Source: Marseilla massiliensis
GTDB lineage: Bacteria > Bacteroidota > Bacteroidia > Bacteroidales > Bacteroidaceae
Direction of reading: 5' to 3'
Length of the DNA: 46,535 nucleotides
Assembly: GCF_016899955.1 (NCBI RefSeq)
Contig: NZ_JACJJL010000028.1
Coordinates: forward strand, 1-46,535
In this document: in pieces, positions 17,223 to 26,243 of the stretch
Layout of the letters: every line of letters starts with the position of its first letter
Numbering within the stretch: the first letter of the stretch is position 1
Notes under the pieces: generated by a model
Told to the model about the DNA's origin: nothing
Seen by the model: only the letters and a program-made list of their open reading frames with translations
Database searches by the model: none
Program-made: the position numbers and the translations under genes

Positions 17223-17259
17223 AAGAGGGTGCATCATGGTGATGCGCCCTCTTTGTTTT
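17223..17259 (+). terminator. Terminator of the bamD-rpoZ-DUF4293 operon
   Basis: Bases 17223-17236 pair with 17240-17253 (one G-U) around a 3-base loop, followed by a T-rich tract (TTTGTTTT). It lies 20 bases after the DUF4293 stop. Confidence 0.88.
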
Positions 17260-17398
17260 GCCGCGGTATGATTTGGTGGGCGCGGCTGGTTGGCATTGTC
17301 GGTGCTTGGCTTGACCCCTCAATGCATTGGCGTCTGCTGCCTTCTGGCATGCCCTTTTATCCGGGTTGCACCCGGTGGTTGTTTATAACGACATACGA

Positions 17399-17962
17399 AT
17401 GATTATGGAATATAAAGGTTTGGACTTTGTGGCTATTGACTTCGAGACGGCCAGCGGCAGGCGTGATTCTGTTTGCGAGGCCGGCATCTGTGTCGTGCGT
17501 GACGGACAGATTAGGGAGACAAGGTCGTGGCTGGTTAGGCCCAGGGACAATTTTTACAGCAATTTCAACATACAAATACATGGAATAAGGCCTGAGGACA
17601 CAGAAAATTCACCGGCTTTTCCTTTTGTCTGGGATGAACTGTCGGCCTATCTGGCTGAAACACCGGTGCTTGTTGCACACAATGCGGCGTTCGACATGAG
17701 CTGCATACGCAGCTCCCTCGAACAGTATGGCTTGCCAAAGCCTGATGTCACATATTATTGCTCGTTGCGTGCCGCACGTCATCTTTATGACTTCAGCTGC
17801 AACAAGTTGGATTATCTTTGCGCAAAGTTTGAGATACTAATGGGAGCGCACCACCGCGCGGGCGACGACGCCGAGATGTGCGCACGGCTTTTCCTTAGGG
17901 AAGTCAGGGATGCCGGCTGGTGCGAATTGCACGAGATGGACTATTGCGCCGGCAGGTTGTGA
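17399..17962 (+). CDS. DEDDh 3'-5' exonuclease (DNA polymerase III epsilon-like)
   Basis: A 187-residue RNase T / DnaQ-family exonuclease. The acidic residues are in place: DFETAS (D14, E16), HNAAFDMS for motif II, and HRAGDDAE for motif III with the catalytic His. This is a stand-alone domain without polymerase or other fused parts, similar to proteins annotated as 3'-5' exonuclease in many gut bacteria. The start is ATG 17399 or 17405; a longer open frame from 17327 has no family resemblance. It may process DNA in repair or trim RNA; the sequence does not tell. Confidence 0.88.
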   Translation: MIMEYKGLDFVAIDFETASGRRDSVCEAGICVVRDGQIRETRSWLVRPRDNFYSNFNIQIHGIRPEDTENSPAFPFVWDELSAYLAETPVLVAHNAAFDMSCIRSSLEQYGLPKPDVTYYCSLRAARHLYDFSCNKLDYLCAKFEILMGAHHRAGDDAEMCARLFLREVRDAGWCELHEMDYCAGRL

Positions 17963-18040
17963 AGCCTCGCGGCAGGCAATGGGGCATGCATGCAGGGGAA
18001 GGGGCAGTGCGTGGCGTGGCGCCGCCAGGTGACGTCGGGC

Positions 18041-18463
18041 TCATTTCTTCTTTAAAACGAGTTTTTGTGGCAGCTTCTGCCATTTCCCGTCGTTGGGCAC
18101 TTTCAATGCGCTCCCGTCGCCTTGCGTCAGCACATATGTGCTGTCGTCTTTGATAGTGAGGGTTGCTGTCAGGTCTTCGCTGCCGTAATCGTTGATCAAC
18201 TCAATCTCGGCCTTGTCTTTCCCGACAATCTTTGCCGAGGTGATAAGCCAGTAAAAACTGTTTCGTTGCTTGGCAAGGTATCCCGGCAGCTGTCCCAGTA
18301 TCTCGTGCCCGGGCACGTTGATTCCGCTGCCGTGGAAGTCGAAGTTTATGTAAATCTTGTATTCGTCATTCGACAGGTTGCCTTTGAATGGCTCTGCATC
18401 GCTTTGTGCTATTGCTGAAGCAGCCATCAGTGCAAGTGCTGCTATTGTGAGTATTCTTTTCAT
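18041..18463 (-). CDS. Secreted hypothetical protein
   Basis: A 140-residue protein with a signal peptide (MKRILTIAALALMAASAIAQ) and a beta-rich body (YKIYINFDFHGSGINVPGHE, SAKIVGKDKAEIELINDY, TATLTIKDDSTYVLTQ) ending in a basic tail. It is most likely periplasmic. I do not recognise the family. It is monocistronic, converges with the exonuclease gene and is divergent from glycogen synthase. Two -7-like words (plus CAAAGATA at 18563 and CAAATATA at 18572) precede it but no upstream element is clear. Confidence 0.7.
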   Translation of the reverse strand: MKRILTIAALALMAASAIAQSDAEPFKGNLSNDEYKIYINFDFHGSGINVPGHEILGQLPGYLAKQRNSFYWLITSAKIVGKDKAEIELINDYGSEDLTATLTIKDDSTYVLTQGDGSALKVPNDGKWQKLPQKLVLKKK

Positions 18464-18621
18464 GTCGTAATAAATAACGTTTGTTTTGGTGTGGTGGGCA
18501 TTGCAGGCTCCTGTTTGTTATGCATTTTATTTGTGTTGACGCGCACAAGTATGGGCCTTCTGCAAAGATAGCAAATATAAATCATTAAATCGCTATGTTG
18601 CTGAAGATTGTTTTACCTTTT

Positions 18622-18653
18622 ATTGTAAATCTCAATAATTTAATGTATATTTG
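18622..18653 (+). promoter_or_regulatory. Promoter of the glycogen operon
   Basis: TATATTTG at 18646-18653 matches the -7 consensus; ATTG at 18622-18625 is a 3-of-4 upstream element at 20-base spacing. Predicted transcription start near 18658 leaves a leader of under 20 bases before ATG 18675. Confidence 0.75.
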
Positions 18654-18674
18654 CGACTGCTAACGAGTAACTTT

Positions 18675-20342
18675 ATGGGAAGATATGATTTGAAACCGGA
18701 TTATATATTTGAATCAAGTTGGGAAGTATGTAATAAGGTAGGTGGTATCTACACTGTGCTGTCTACAAGAGCCAAGACACTTCAGGACATGATGAAAGAC
18801 CGAATAATATTCATCGGGCCTGATTTTGGAGGAGATGTTCAGGATTGTTATTTTGAAGAAGACCCAAACCTCATGGCTGGTTGGCGCGAGGCTGCGGCCT
18901 CTGAGAACTTGAACGTTAGGATAGGGCGGTGGCGTGTGCCGGGCAGCCCGGTTACTGTCTTGGTCGACTTTAAACCTTATTACCCACAAAAGAATGATAT
19001 ATATACATGGCTGTGGGAGCATTATCAGGTAGATAGCCTCCATGCTTACGGAGACTATGATGAGGCTTCGATGTTCTCATATGCAGCAGGCCTTGTTGTT
19101 GAGAGCTTCTATAATCACAATCTTGGGGCTGACGACCGCGTTGTGTATCATGGCAACGAGTGGATGACCGGCCTTGGACTGTTGTATGTCAACAACAAGT
19201 TGCCGCAGGTGGCGACTCTTTTCACTACGCATGCAACAAGCATCGGAAGGAGTATTGCTGGCAACATGAAGCCGCTTTACGATTATCTTTTTGCTTACAA
19301 TGGCGACCAGATGGCCGGAGAGCTTAACATGCAAAGCAAGCATTCTATTGAAAAACAGACTGCGTGGCACGTTGACTGCTTTACCACCGTGAGCGACATT
19401 ACTGCGAATGAATGCAAAGAGCTGCTCGACAAACAGGTTGATGTAGTTTTGCCGAATGGATTCGACAACAGTTTCGTTCCTGCACCAGCGGTCTTTGCGC
19501 GTAAGAGGAAGAAAGCACGCAAGCGCATGCTCGATGTTGCGAGCGCCTTGCTTGGCGAGCGCCTTGGGGATGACACGCTGATTGTGTCGACAAGCGGGCG
19601 CTATGAATTCCGCAACAAGGGCGTCGACGTTTACATAGAAGCCATGAACAGGCTGCTGAGGGACAAGGTTTTGCACAAGAAAGTCGTTGCTTTCATTGAA
19701 GTGCCGGGATGGGTTGGCGAGCCGCGCAGAGACTTGCAGGAGCGTCTTGCCAGCGGAAAGGATTATGACACTCCATTGGAAGTGCCGCTCGTGACGCATT
19801 GGCTGCATGAGATGAGCCACGACTGTGTGCTGGATACCCTTAAGTATTATGACATGCACAACCGTCAGGAAGATAATGTGAAGGTTATTTTCCTGCCGTG
19901 TTATCTTGATGGGAACGACGGCATACTGAACATGTCATATTATGATATTGTGCTCGGCAATGACTTGTGCATTTATCCTTCGTATTACGAACCATGGGGT
20001 TATACTCCGCTTGAGGCTATTGCATTCAAGGTGCCGTGCATCACGACAGATTTGTCGGGCTTTGGTCTATGGGCAAACAGCATAAAGGGAGGTTACAGCG
20101 AGCTTATTGATGGTGTGAAGGTGATTCACCGAACCGATTACAACTACTCGGAAGTAGCCGACAATATAAAGGAGACTGTGGCAGATTTCTCTAATTTCAC
20201 AGATTCGCAGGTCAAGAAAGCACGCGCCAACGCAGATGCTTTATCGAAGAAAGCACTTTGGAGTGAGTTTATAAAGTATTATTTTGAAGCATACGCCATT
20301 GCTTTGGAAAAGGCAGAGAGGCGTGTTGCGGGATTGAAATGA
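18675..20342 (+). CDS. Glycogen synthase, GT3-like
   Basis: A 555-residue glucosyltransferase whose N-terminus (PDYIFESSWEVCNKVGGIYT) and C-terminal YYEPWGYTPLEAIAFKVPC with the E-x7-E pair match the GT3 family, the eukaryote-type glycogen synthase also used by Bacteroidetes, rather than the usual bacterial GT5 GlgA. KVGGIYTV is the nucleotide-sugar loop. GT3 enzymes extend alpha-1,4-glucan from UDP-glucose. ATG 18675 is the first ATG after the promoter and begins the family's N-terminus. The alpha-glucan phosphorylase gene follows after 22 bases, so synthesis and breakdown of glycogen are co-transcribed. No branching or debranching enzyme is in the window. Confidence 0.9.
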   Translation: MGRYDLKPDYIFESSWEVCNKVGGIYTVLSTRAKTLQDMMKDRIIFIGPDFGGDVQDCYFEEDPNLMAGWREAAASENLNVRIGRWRVPGSPVTVLVDFKPYYPQKNDIYTWLWEHYQVDSLHAYGDYDEASMFSYAAGLVVESFYNHNLGADDRVVYHGNEWMTGLGLLYVNNKLPQVATLFTTHATSIGRSIAGNMKPLYDYLFAYNGDQMAGELNMQSKHSIEKQTAWHVDCFTTVSDITANECKELLDKQVDVVLPNGFDNSFVPAPAVFARKRKKARKRMLDVASALLGERLGDDTLIVSTSGRYEFRNKGVDVYIEAMNRLLRDKVLHKKVVAFIEVPGWVGEPRRDLQERLASGKDYDTPLEVPLVTHWLHEMSHDCVLDTLKYYDMHNRQEDNVKVIFLPCYLDGNDGILNMSYYDIVLGNDLCIYPSYYEPWGYTPLEAIAFKVPCITTDLSGFGLWANSIKGGYSELIDGVKVIHRTDYNYSEVADNIKETVADFSNFTDSQVKKARANADALSKKALWSEFIKYYFEAYAIALEKAERRVAGLK

Positions 20343-20364
20343 ATAGTATTCATCAAATTAAAAT

Positions 20365-22938
20365 ATGAAAATTAAAGCAGATTATGTTAACGTTCCTCAG
20401 TGGAAAGAGTTGAACGTTAGGTCAGGCATGCCTGAACAGCTTAAGTGTCTGGATGAACTGGCCCACAACATGTGGTGGTCTTGGAACCATGAGGCACGGG
20501 ACCTCTTCCGTGAACTGTCACCCGAGCTGTACCGCGAGGTAGATCACAACCCCGTTCTTTTGCTTGAGCGGCTTAGCTATGAGCGCAAGGAAGAAATCGT
20601 AAAGGACAAGGCTCTCATGAAGAAGGTGAAGAACGTCTATGGGTTATTCCGCGATTACATGGACGTTAAGCCTAATCGCAAGCGTCCTTCGGTGGCATAT
20701 TTTTCAATGGAATACGGCTTGAATCAGGTCTTGAAGATTTATTCTGGCGGCTTGGGCATGCTTGCCGGCGACTATCTTAAGGAGGCATCAGACAGCAATG
20801 TGGATATGTGTGCTGTCGGTTTCCTTTACCGTTATGGCTACTTTAAGCAGTCTCTGAGCATGGATGGGCAGCAGATTGCCAATTACGAGGCTCAGAACTT
20901 CAACCTCCTGCCCATCGAGCGCCAGCTTGACAGCGACGGCAACCCGCTCGTTGTTGACGTTCCGTATACTAATTATTTTGTTCATGCATATGTGTGGCGT
21001 GTCAATGTTGGGCGCATAAAGCTCTATCTTCTTGACACTGACAACGAGATGAACTCTGAATTTGACAAGCCTATCACTCACTCTTTGTACGGAGGTGATT
21101 GGGAAAACCGCCTTAAGCAGGAGATTCTCTTGGGCATTGGTGGTGTTCTCATGCTGAAGAAGCTTGGCATTAGCAAAGATATTTATCACTGCAACGAAGG
21201 CCATGCAGCGCTTTGCAACCTGCAGCGTCTGTGTGATTATGTTGAAAGCGGACTGTCGTTCAACCAGGCTATGGAGCTCGTGCGCGCGTCTTCATTGTAT
21301 ACTGTGCACACTCCGGTGCCCGCGGGCCACGACTACTTCGACGAAGGCTTGTTTGGAAAGTACATGGGTGGCTACCCCGCAAAGCTCGGAATATCATGGG
21401 ATGAGCTTATCGGAATGGGCCGAAACAACCCCAATGATCATTCCGAGAAGTTCTGTATGTCGGTGTTTGCTTGCAACACATGCCAAGAAGTCAACGGGGT
21501 AAGCAAGCTGCACGGATGGGTAAGCCAGAAGATGTTCTCAAGCATCTGGAACGGTTATTATCCCGAAGAAAACCATGTAGGTTATGTAACCAATGGTGTT
21601 CACATGCCGACATGGGCCGCAACAGAATGGAGAAAGATTTATGCGAAGTATTTTGATGAGTCGTTCATGAGCGACCAGAGCAACCAAAGCATCTGGGAAG
21701 CCATATATAAAGTGCCCGATGATGAGATTTGGGACACCAGAATGGCTTTGAAGAAGAAGCTCGTCGATTACATCAGGATGCAGTTTTCTGAGAAATGGTT
21801 GCGCAATCAGGGCGACCCATCGCGTGTCGTATCATTGCTTGAGCGAATCAATCCTAATGCGTTGATCATCGGTTTCTGCCGTAGGTTCGCCACATACAAG
21901 CGCGCCCACTTGCTGTTTACAGACCTTGAGCGCCTTGAAAAGATAGTGAACAACCCAGAGCGTCCGGTTCAGTTCCTTTTCTCGGGGAAGGCACATCCCG
22001 CCGACGGTGCCGGTCAGGGACTGATAAAGAGGATTTACGAGATAAGCCAGCGCCCGGAGTTCCTTGGCAAGATAATATTCCTGGAGGACTACGACTATCA
22101 GTTGGCACGCCGCCTGGTAGCTGGCGTTGACATTTGGATGAACACCCCGACACGTCCGCTTGAGGCTTCTGGTACATCAGGAGAGAAGGCTGAGATGAAT
22201 GGTGTTGTCAACCTGTCTGTGCTTGACGGCTGGTGGTTGGAAGGCTATCGTGAGGGAGCTGGATGGGCTTTGACCGAGAAGCGTACTTACCAGAACCAAA
22301 GCTATCAGGATCAGCTTGACGCAGCAACAATCTACAGCATGCTTGAGCGTGAGATCATACCGCTCTATTACGCCAAGAACGAGAAGGGCTACAGCGAGGG
22401 TTGGATCAAGGTCATCAAGAACTCAATTGCCCAGATTGCTCCTCATTACACTATGAAGCGTCAGCTCGACGATTATTATAGCAAGTTCTACGAGAAGGAA
22501 GCTGCCCGTTTCAAGATGCTTTCGGCAGACGACAACCGTGTTGCCAAGGAGATTGCACAGTGGAAAGAGGTCGTTGCAGAGCGTTGGGATGCCATCGAGG
22601 TTGTTTCATGCGAGTGGGACATACCTGCCAGTGGTGTAGAGACAGGCAAGGAATACACCATCAAGTATGTTCTCAACGAGCAGGGGCTTGATGATGCCAT
22701 CGGATTGGAGTTTGTGTCAGTCAAGAGCGACGACGACGGCGAGGAGCGCATATCCACCATCATACCGCTCAAGGTTGTTTCGCACGAAGGCAACAATTAC
22801 ACATTTGAGGGTAAGTTGGAAGCAAATAGCGCCGGAACTTTCAAGGGTGCCATAAGGATGTATCCGAAGAACTCAAAGCTGCCGCACCGTCAGGATTTCT
22901 GCTATGTCAAGTGGTTCACCCTGCCAAACGACAAGTGA
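20365..22938 (+). CDS. glgP: Alpha-glucan phosphorylase (GT35)
   Basis: Phosphorolytic enzyme releasing glucose-1-phosphate from glycogen. The 857-residue protein belongs to the short phosphorylase class with an N-terminal DUF3417-type domain (MWWSWNHEARDLFRELSPEL). The catalytic core includes AYFSMEYGLNQVLKIYSGGLG, TVHTPVPAGHDYF, YVTNGVHMPTW and the PLP site EASGTSGEKAEMNG near residue 605, with the Lys that binds pyridoxal phosphate. About 120 residues after the core form a beta-rich C-terminal domain (DIPASGVETGKEYTIKYVLN), probably carbohydrate-binding or structural. Second gene of the glycogen operon; a terminator follows. Confidence 0.94.
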   Translation: MKIKADYVNVPQWKELNVRSGMPEQLKCLDELAHNMWWSWNHEARDLFRELSPELYREVDHNPVLLLERLSYERKEEIVKDKALMKKVKNVYGLFRDYMDVKPNRKRPSVAYFSMEYGLNQVLKIYSGGLGMLAGDYLKEASDSNVDMCAVGFLYRYGYFKQSLSMDGQQIANYEAQNFNLLPIERQLDSDGNPLVVDVPYTNYFVHAYVWRVNVGRIKLYLLDTDNEMNSEFDKPITHSLYGGDWENRLKQEILLGIGGVLMLKKLGISKDIYHCNEGHAALCNLQRLCDYVESGLSFNQAMELVRASSLYTVHTPVPAGHDYFDEGLFGKYMGGYPAKLGISWDELIGMGRNNPNDHSEKFCMSVFACNTCQEVNGVSKLHGWVSQKMFSSIWNGYYPEENHVGYVTNGVHMPTWAATEWRKIYAKYFDESFMSDQSNQSIWEAIYKVPDDEIWDTRMALKKKLVDYIRMQFSEKWLRNQGDPSRVVSLLERINPNALIIGFCRRFATYKRAHLLFTDLERLEKIVNNPERPVQFLFSGKAHPADGAGQGLIKRIYEISQRPEFLGKIIFLEDYDYQLARRLVAGVDIWMNTPTRPLEASGTSGEKAEMNGVVNLSVLDGWWLEGYREGAGWALTEKRTYQNQSYQDQLDAATIYSMLEREIIPLYYAKNEKGYSEGWIKVIKNSIAQIAPHYTMKRQLDDYYSKFYEKEAARFKMLSADDNRVAKEIAQWKEVVAERWDAIEVVSCEWDIPASGVETGKEYTIKYVLNEQGLDDAIGLEFVSVKSDDDGEERISTIIPLKVVSHEGNNYTFEGKLEANSAGTFKGAIRMYPKNSKLPHRQDFCYVKWFTLPNDK

Positions 22939-22983
22939 TAGTGACCGGAAACTGAGTTCATGCCATTGAAGGCATGTGTCATC

Positions 22984-23030
22984 AAGGCGCAGAAGCATAG
23001 CCCATGCAGCATGCTTCTGCGCCTTTTGTT
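22984..23030 (+). terminator. Terminator of the glycogen operon
   Basis: A perfect 15-bp stem (22984-22998 with 23011-23025), 12-base loop, then TTTTGTTCTT. It lies 45 bases after the glgP stop. Confidence 0.88.
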
Positions 23031-23331
23031 CTTCTGCTGGCAGTGCCTTGCCTCAGTGATGGCCTTGCCATGTCGGTTAAGTCTTGCAGCAGAGCCATGC
23101 ATTTTGCGTTGCGGTTCACGGCCAGGCACATGTCACAGCAATGGTTGGTAAGTAAAGATAGGGTGAATTGGTTTCTGCAAAACATCAAGGTTTACCATGC
23201 AAGGCCATACGTTGCCAGGCATCCTATTGACGCTTTGTCATTCCGTCGCCGGCAAGGTATTTCCAAAAAACAGACTTCGTGGCTTGCCCACAAGTGCCGT
23301 TGACGTATTCAACTTCAACTGACCGTTATTG
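23031..23331. other. Intergenic region without a gene
   Basis: About 300 bases between the glycogen operon terminator and the convergent DUF4369 gene. Short open frames on both strands overlap one another and show no family features. The sequence is rich in GGC/GCC words such as TTGCCAGGCA and AAGGCCAT. Confidence 0.5.
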
Positions 23332-23964
23332 TCAGAACGTTTTTTTGCGCAATTCGCCGGGCATTTTTTGTTCCAGTTCATGTCTTTTATCCCGATTGAT
23401 GAACCGGTTGTAATATGTCAATAAGAAAGCCCCAAACTCATTGTCGATGTTTTTCGTGGCCTTGCTGATAAGTATTTCTTCAAACATCTTGTTCAGCTCA
23501 GTTATAGAGTCCATAATCTCTTGGCGGGCTTGGTGGTCGGCCTTTGTGTCGTAGAGGCGCGATGCAAGCCTGTTTATGTCAAGCCCGATGCCAGCCGTCT
23601 CATCGACGAAGTCCTGCCATTTGTTGTTCATCGTTGTGCCCCCAACCTCCATTGTCAGAGGGCTGTCTGCCATGTAGAGCCTTATATTGCCGCCTTCCAC
23701 AAAGAAAGGCAGCTGGGCTTCCCTGTCTTTTGTTGAGAAAACAATGCAGAAACGTGTAGAATCAGCCTTGCCTTCAAACTCAAATTTGCCGTCTTTCACC
23801 ACTGCCGTGTCTACAGGCTGCCCTTCGCTGTTGGCCCTTGCCATTATCACTGTGTCTCCATCGACTAGCTTTTCTCCACTGCCGCTTATCTTGAAAGAGC
23901 CAGACTGACAAGCGGCAAGCATCATGCTTGCCGCCGTCAGTACAGTTATAGTGTCCTTGCGCAT
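23332..23964 (-). CDS. DUF4369-like lipoprotein
   Basis: A 210-residue lipoprotein with a lipobox ending at Cys19 (AASMMLAAC). The N-terminal half (FKISGSGEKLVDGDTVIMAR, then KDGKFEFEGKADST) resembles the DUF4369 domain that usually precedes a thioredoxin (AhpC/TSA) domain in Bacteroidetes. Here the chain continues as charged helices and stops before any thioredoxin CxxC motif. No surface-export motif (acidic cluster) follows the Cys, so a periplasm-facing position is likely. It starts 11 bases after prs and probably shares its transcript. Confidence 0.75.
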   Translation of the reverse strand: MRKDTITVLTAASMMLAACQSGSFKISGSGEKLVDGDTVIMARANSEGQPVDTAVVKDGKFEFEGKADSTRFCIVFSTKDREAQLPFFVEGGNIRLYMADSPLTMEVGGTTMNNKWQDFVDETAGIGLDINRLASRLYDTKADHQARQEIMDSITELNKMFEEILISKATKNIDNEFGAFLLTYYNRFINRDKRHELEQKMPGELRKKTF

Positions 23965-23975
23965 ATTTCGCCTTG

Positions 23976-24914
23976 TTACACCAAGTATTGGCTGCTTATG
24001 CTTTCGTTGTTTATCACTCGCCTTATCGTTTCAGCAAACATGTCCGCAACCGATATTTGCTTGATTTTGGCGCAGCGGTTAGAGTAGGGTATCGAGTCGG
24101 TGAACACGATTTCTTCGAGTGATGAGTTCTGCACCCGCTCGCTGGCCGGGCCGCTCATGACACAGTGCGAGGCACATGCCCTCACGGTGAGGGCTCCGGC
24201 TTCCTTCATTATGTCGGCAGCCTTTGTAATTGTCCCGGCCGTGTCCACCATGTCGTCGATGATTATGACGTTCTTTCCTTTGACGTCTCCTATTATCTGC
24301 ATGCTTTCCACCACGTTGGCCCTGGCGCGTGTCTTGTTGCAGAGCACCAGCGGGCAGCCGAAGTATTTGGCGTAAGTGTTGGCACGCTTTGAGCCGCCGA
24401 CATCAGGCGAAGCTATCACCATGTCCTTCAGTTTCAGGCTTTGCAGGTAGGGCAGTAGTACCCCAGAAGCATACAGGTGGTCTACCGGCACGTTGAAGAA
24501 TCCTTGTATCTGGTCTGCGTGCAGGTCCATGGTGATGAGCCTGTCTATGCCGGCCACGCTGAGCAGGTCGGCAATGAGCTTTGCTCCTATGCTCACCCTC
24601 GGTTTGTCCTTGCGGTCTTGCCGTGCCCATCCGAAGTAGGGTATTACGGCGTTGATGGTCCTGGCCGATGCCCGTTTTGCGGCGTCTATCATCAGCAGCA
24701 GCTCCATCAGGTTGTCTGAGTTGGGGAATGTGCTCTGTACCAGGAACACATCGCGACCACGGATGGACTCTTCGTATGAGACAGCAAATTCTCCGTCAGA
24801 GAACTTCGTTATGAGGAGCTGCCCCAGCGGGCAATCCAAACTTTTGCAGATTTTTTCTGCGAGGTATCTCGTATTGGTACCCGAGAAGACCATGTAAGAG
24901 TTTTGTTCGCTCAT
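23976..24914 (-). CDS. prs: Ribose-phosphate pyrophosphokinase
   Basis: Makes phosphoribosyl pyrophosphate from ribose-5-phosphate and ATP, the precursor for nucleotides, His and Trp. The 312-residue length is normal. Motifs are FSDGEFAVSYEESIRGRDVF, the flexible loop YFGWARQDRKDKPRVSIGAK, MDLHADQIQGFF, and the PRPP loop VIIIDDMVDTAGTIT. It lies between a TenI-like gene (30 bases upstream) and the DUF4369 lipoprotein gene. Confidence 0.97.
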   Translation of the reverse strand: MSEQNSYMVFSGTNTRYLAEKICKSLDCPLGQLLITKFSDGEFAVSYEESIRGRDVFLVQSTFPNSDNLMELLLMIDAAKRASARTINAVIPYFGWARQDRKDKPRVSIGAKLIADLLSVAGIDRLITMDLHADQIQGFFNVPVDHLYASGVLLPYLQSLKLKDMVIASPDVGGSKRANTYAKYFGCPLVLCNKTRARANVVESMQIIGDVKGKNVIIIDDMVDTAGTITKAADIMKEAGALTVRACASHCVMSGPASERVQNSSLEEIVFTDSIPYSNRCAKIKQISVADMFAETIRRVINNESISSQYLV

Positions 24915-24944
24915 TTTATTGTTGTTTGTTTATGTAATGTGCTT

Positions 24945-25553
24945 TCAGTTTGTGGCTTTGCGGAGCCTTTCAAAATGGAGTATGAGTTCCTTGTAGTCGA
25001 GCTGGTTGTGGATGTCAAAGCGGTTCCACAGGTCGCCGCACACAACAACCCCGCCGAATCCCAGTTCTCGGGCCGTGCGTATGTTTTCTATGTTCATCCC
25101 GCCCAGCGCATACACCTTCTTGTCTATCAGTCCGTGGCTGGCGGCGTCTTCCAATTGCTCAATGGTGAACGAAGCTTTCTCGTTGCCGTTGGTAAGGCTG
25201 TCGAACACATTCTTCAGGAACACATAGTTCGACTTTTTCTTCGCGTCCTTCAGTTCGTCCAGCGTGTGGCACGTGCGGCTCACATGTCCTTTGTATCCGT
25301 TTGGCGGCAGGCTGGTGGCGTCGTCTATGTGTATGCCTTTAAGTCCGTATTCGTCTTTTAGATAGAAGTGGCCGTGAACGGTTATCTTGTTATAGTAGTC
25401 TTCGTGCAGCAGGGTCAGCAGCCTTTCCGAATACATCGGGGCAGCTCCCGGCTTGTAAAGATGCAGGTTGTCAAGGCCCTCGTCGAAGAGTGATGAGAGT
25501 ATCTTGTCTTCCTCCACGAAGAACGTGGGCTTGGTCATTATTATGAGTTTCAT
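24945..25553 (-). CDS. Thiamine-phosphate synthase/TenI-like protein
   Basis: A 202-residue TIM-barrel protein related to ThiE/TenI. The opening MKLIIMTKPTFFVEEDKILS, the middle GLKGIHIDDATSLPP and the late KVYALGGMNIENIRTARELG with GFGGVVVCGDLW follow the TenI scaffold, the last being the phosphate-binding end of the barrel. The usual ThiE substrate residues around HLGQ/D are not clear, so it may be a non-thiamine TenI paralogue. No thiamine genes and no TPP riboswitch are nearby. First gene of a group with prs and the DUF4369 lipoprotein. Confidence 0.75.
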   Translation of the reverse strand: MKLIIMTKPTFFVEEDKILSSLFDEGLDNLHLYKPGAAPMYSERLLTLLHEDYYNKITVHGHFYLKDEYGLKGIHIDDATSLPPNGYKGHVSRTCHTLDELKDAKKKSNYVFLKNVFDSLTNGNEKASFTIEQLEDAASHGLIDKKVYALGGMNIENIRTARELGFGGVVVCGDLWNRFDIHNQLDYKELILHFERLRKATN

Positions 25554-25645
25554 TGTCTGCCTTTTCTCTCTTCTTGTGCAGTGTGGTCTGTGCCGTCAGC
25601 ATGGCGCTTTGGCGTCGGTTGCGCCCGGCGTCGGCATATTCTCTG

Positions 25646-25677
25646 CAAAAGTAGCAATTTTATAGGAATAATGCAAT
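25646..25677 (-). promoter_or_regulatory. Promoter of the TenI-like/prs/DUF4369 operon
   Basis: On the minus strand ATTG (plus CAAT at 25674-25677), 20 bases, then TACTTTTG (plus CAAAAGTA at 25646-25653). The -7 element is a full match and the upstream one 3 of 4. The leader before ATG 25553 would be about 85 bases. Confidence 0.7.
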
Positions 25678-25885
25678 TTAACCGTGGCAAAAGTTTCTAC
25701 TTTTGGTCTAAATCTTTGTCGAGGATTGTTTTTGTGGCATGGTATTAAATGAAGAAGCGGTTTGTTTGCAAATTCTATTTGTTTTCGGGCGGCATGGTGG
25801 CAGGTTGCTTCTGCGCCGCCCGTCTGTCGGTGTTGCCGTCGCGGCGTGCGGCTGTTTGCCGTTGCGGCATGTGTCATTAAAGGCA

Positions 25886-25921
25886 GGCTCCCGCGGCTCT
25901 CTGATGAGTGCCGCGGGAGTC
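25886..25921 (-). terminator. Probable terminator of the rplU-rpmA operon
   Basis: GC-rich 12-bp stem (25886-25897 with 25910-25921) read on the minus strand 37 bases after the rpmA stop. The downstream T-tract is short (CCTTTAAT), so efficiency is uncertain. The stretch 25678-25885 between this and the TenI-like promoter holds no gene that I can recognise. Confidence 0.6.
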
Positions 25922-25958
25922 TGTTGTTTGTTTGGAATAAGTTGTTGTTTGGTTTTTA

Positions 25959-26222
25959 TTATGCCTCGCCCTCAGGTATTACGGATACGAAGCTCTTGTT
26001 TTTCCGGCCTTTCTTGAAGTTGACTATGCCGTCGGTCAGGGCGTAGAGTGTGTCGTCTTTGCCGATGCCTACGTTCTTGCCGGGATTGTGCTTTGTGCCA
26101 CGCTGGCGAACGATGATGTTGCCTGCTATCACTTTCTGGCCACCCCAGATTTTCACTCCGAGTCGTTGTGAAGCTGACTCGCGACCGTTCTTGGAACTAC
26201 CAACACCTTTTTTATGTGCCAT
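25959..26222 (-). CDS. rpmA: 50S ribosomal protein L27
   Basis: An 87-residue L27 with the conserved N-terminus MAHKKGVGSSKNGRESASQR and the GNIIVRQRGTKHNPGKNVGI core. L27 lies at the peptidyl-transferase centre. No N-terminal extension needing cleavage (as in Firmicutes) is present: the protein starts directly with MAHKK. It follows rplU by 21 bases. Confidence 0.97.
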   Translation of the reverse strand: MAHKKGVGSSKNGRESASQRLGVKIWGGQKVIAGNIIVRQRGTKHNPGKNVGIGKDDTLYALTDGIVNFKKGRKNKSFVSVIPEGEA

Positions 26223-26243
26223 TTTCTTGTTTCCTCCTTTGGT

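Noticed and set aside
25554..25700. TPP riboswitch before the TenI-like gene
   Set aside because: No conserved thi-box words (CUGAGA, ACCUGA) in the leader, and no other thiamine genes nearby.
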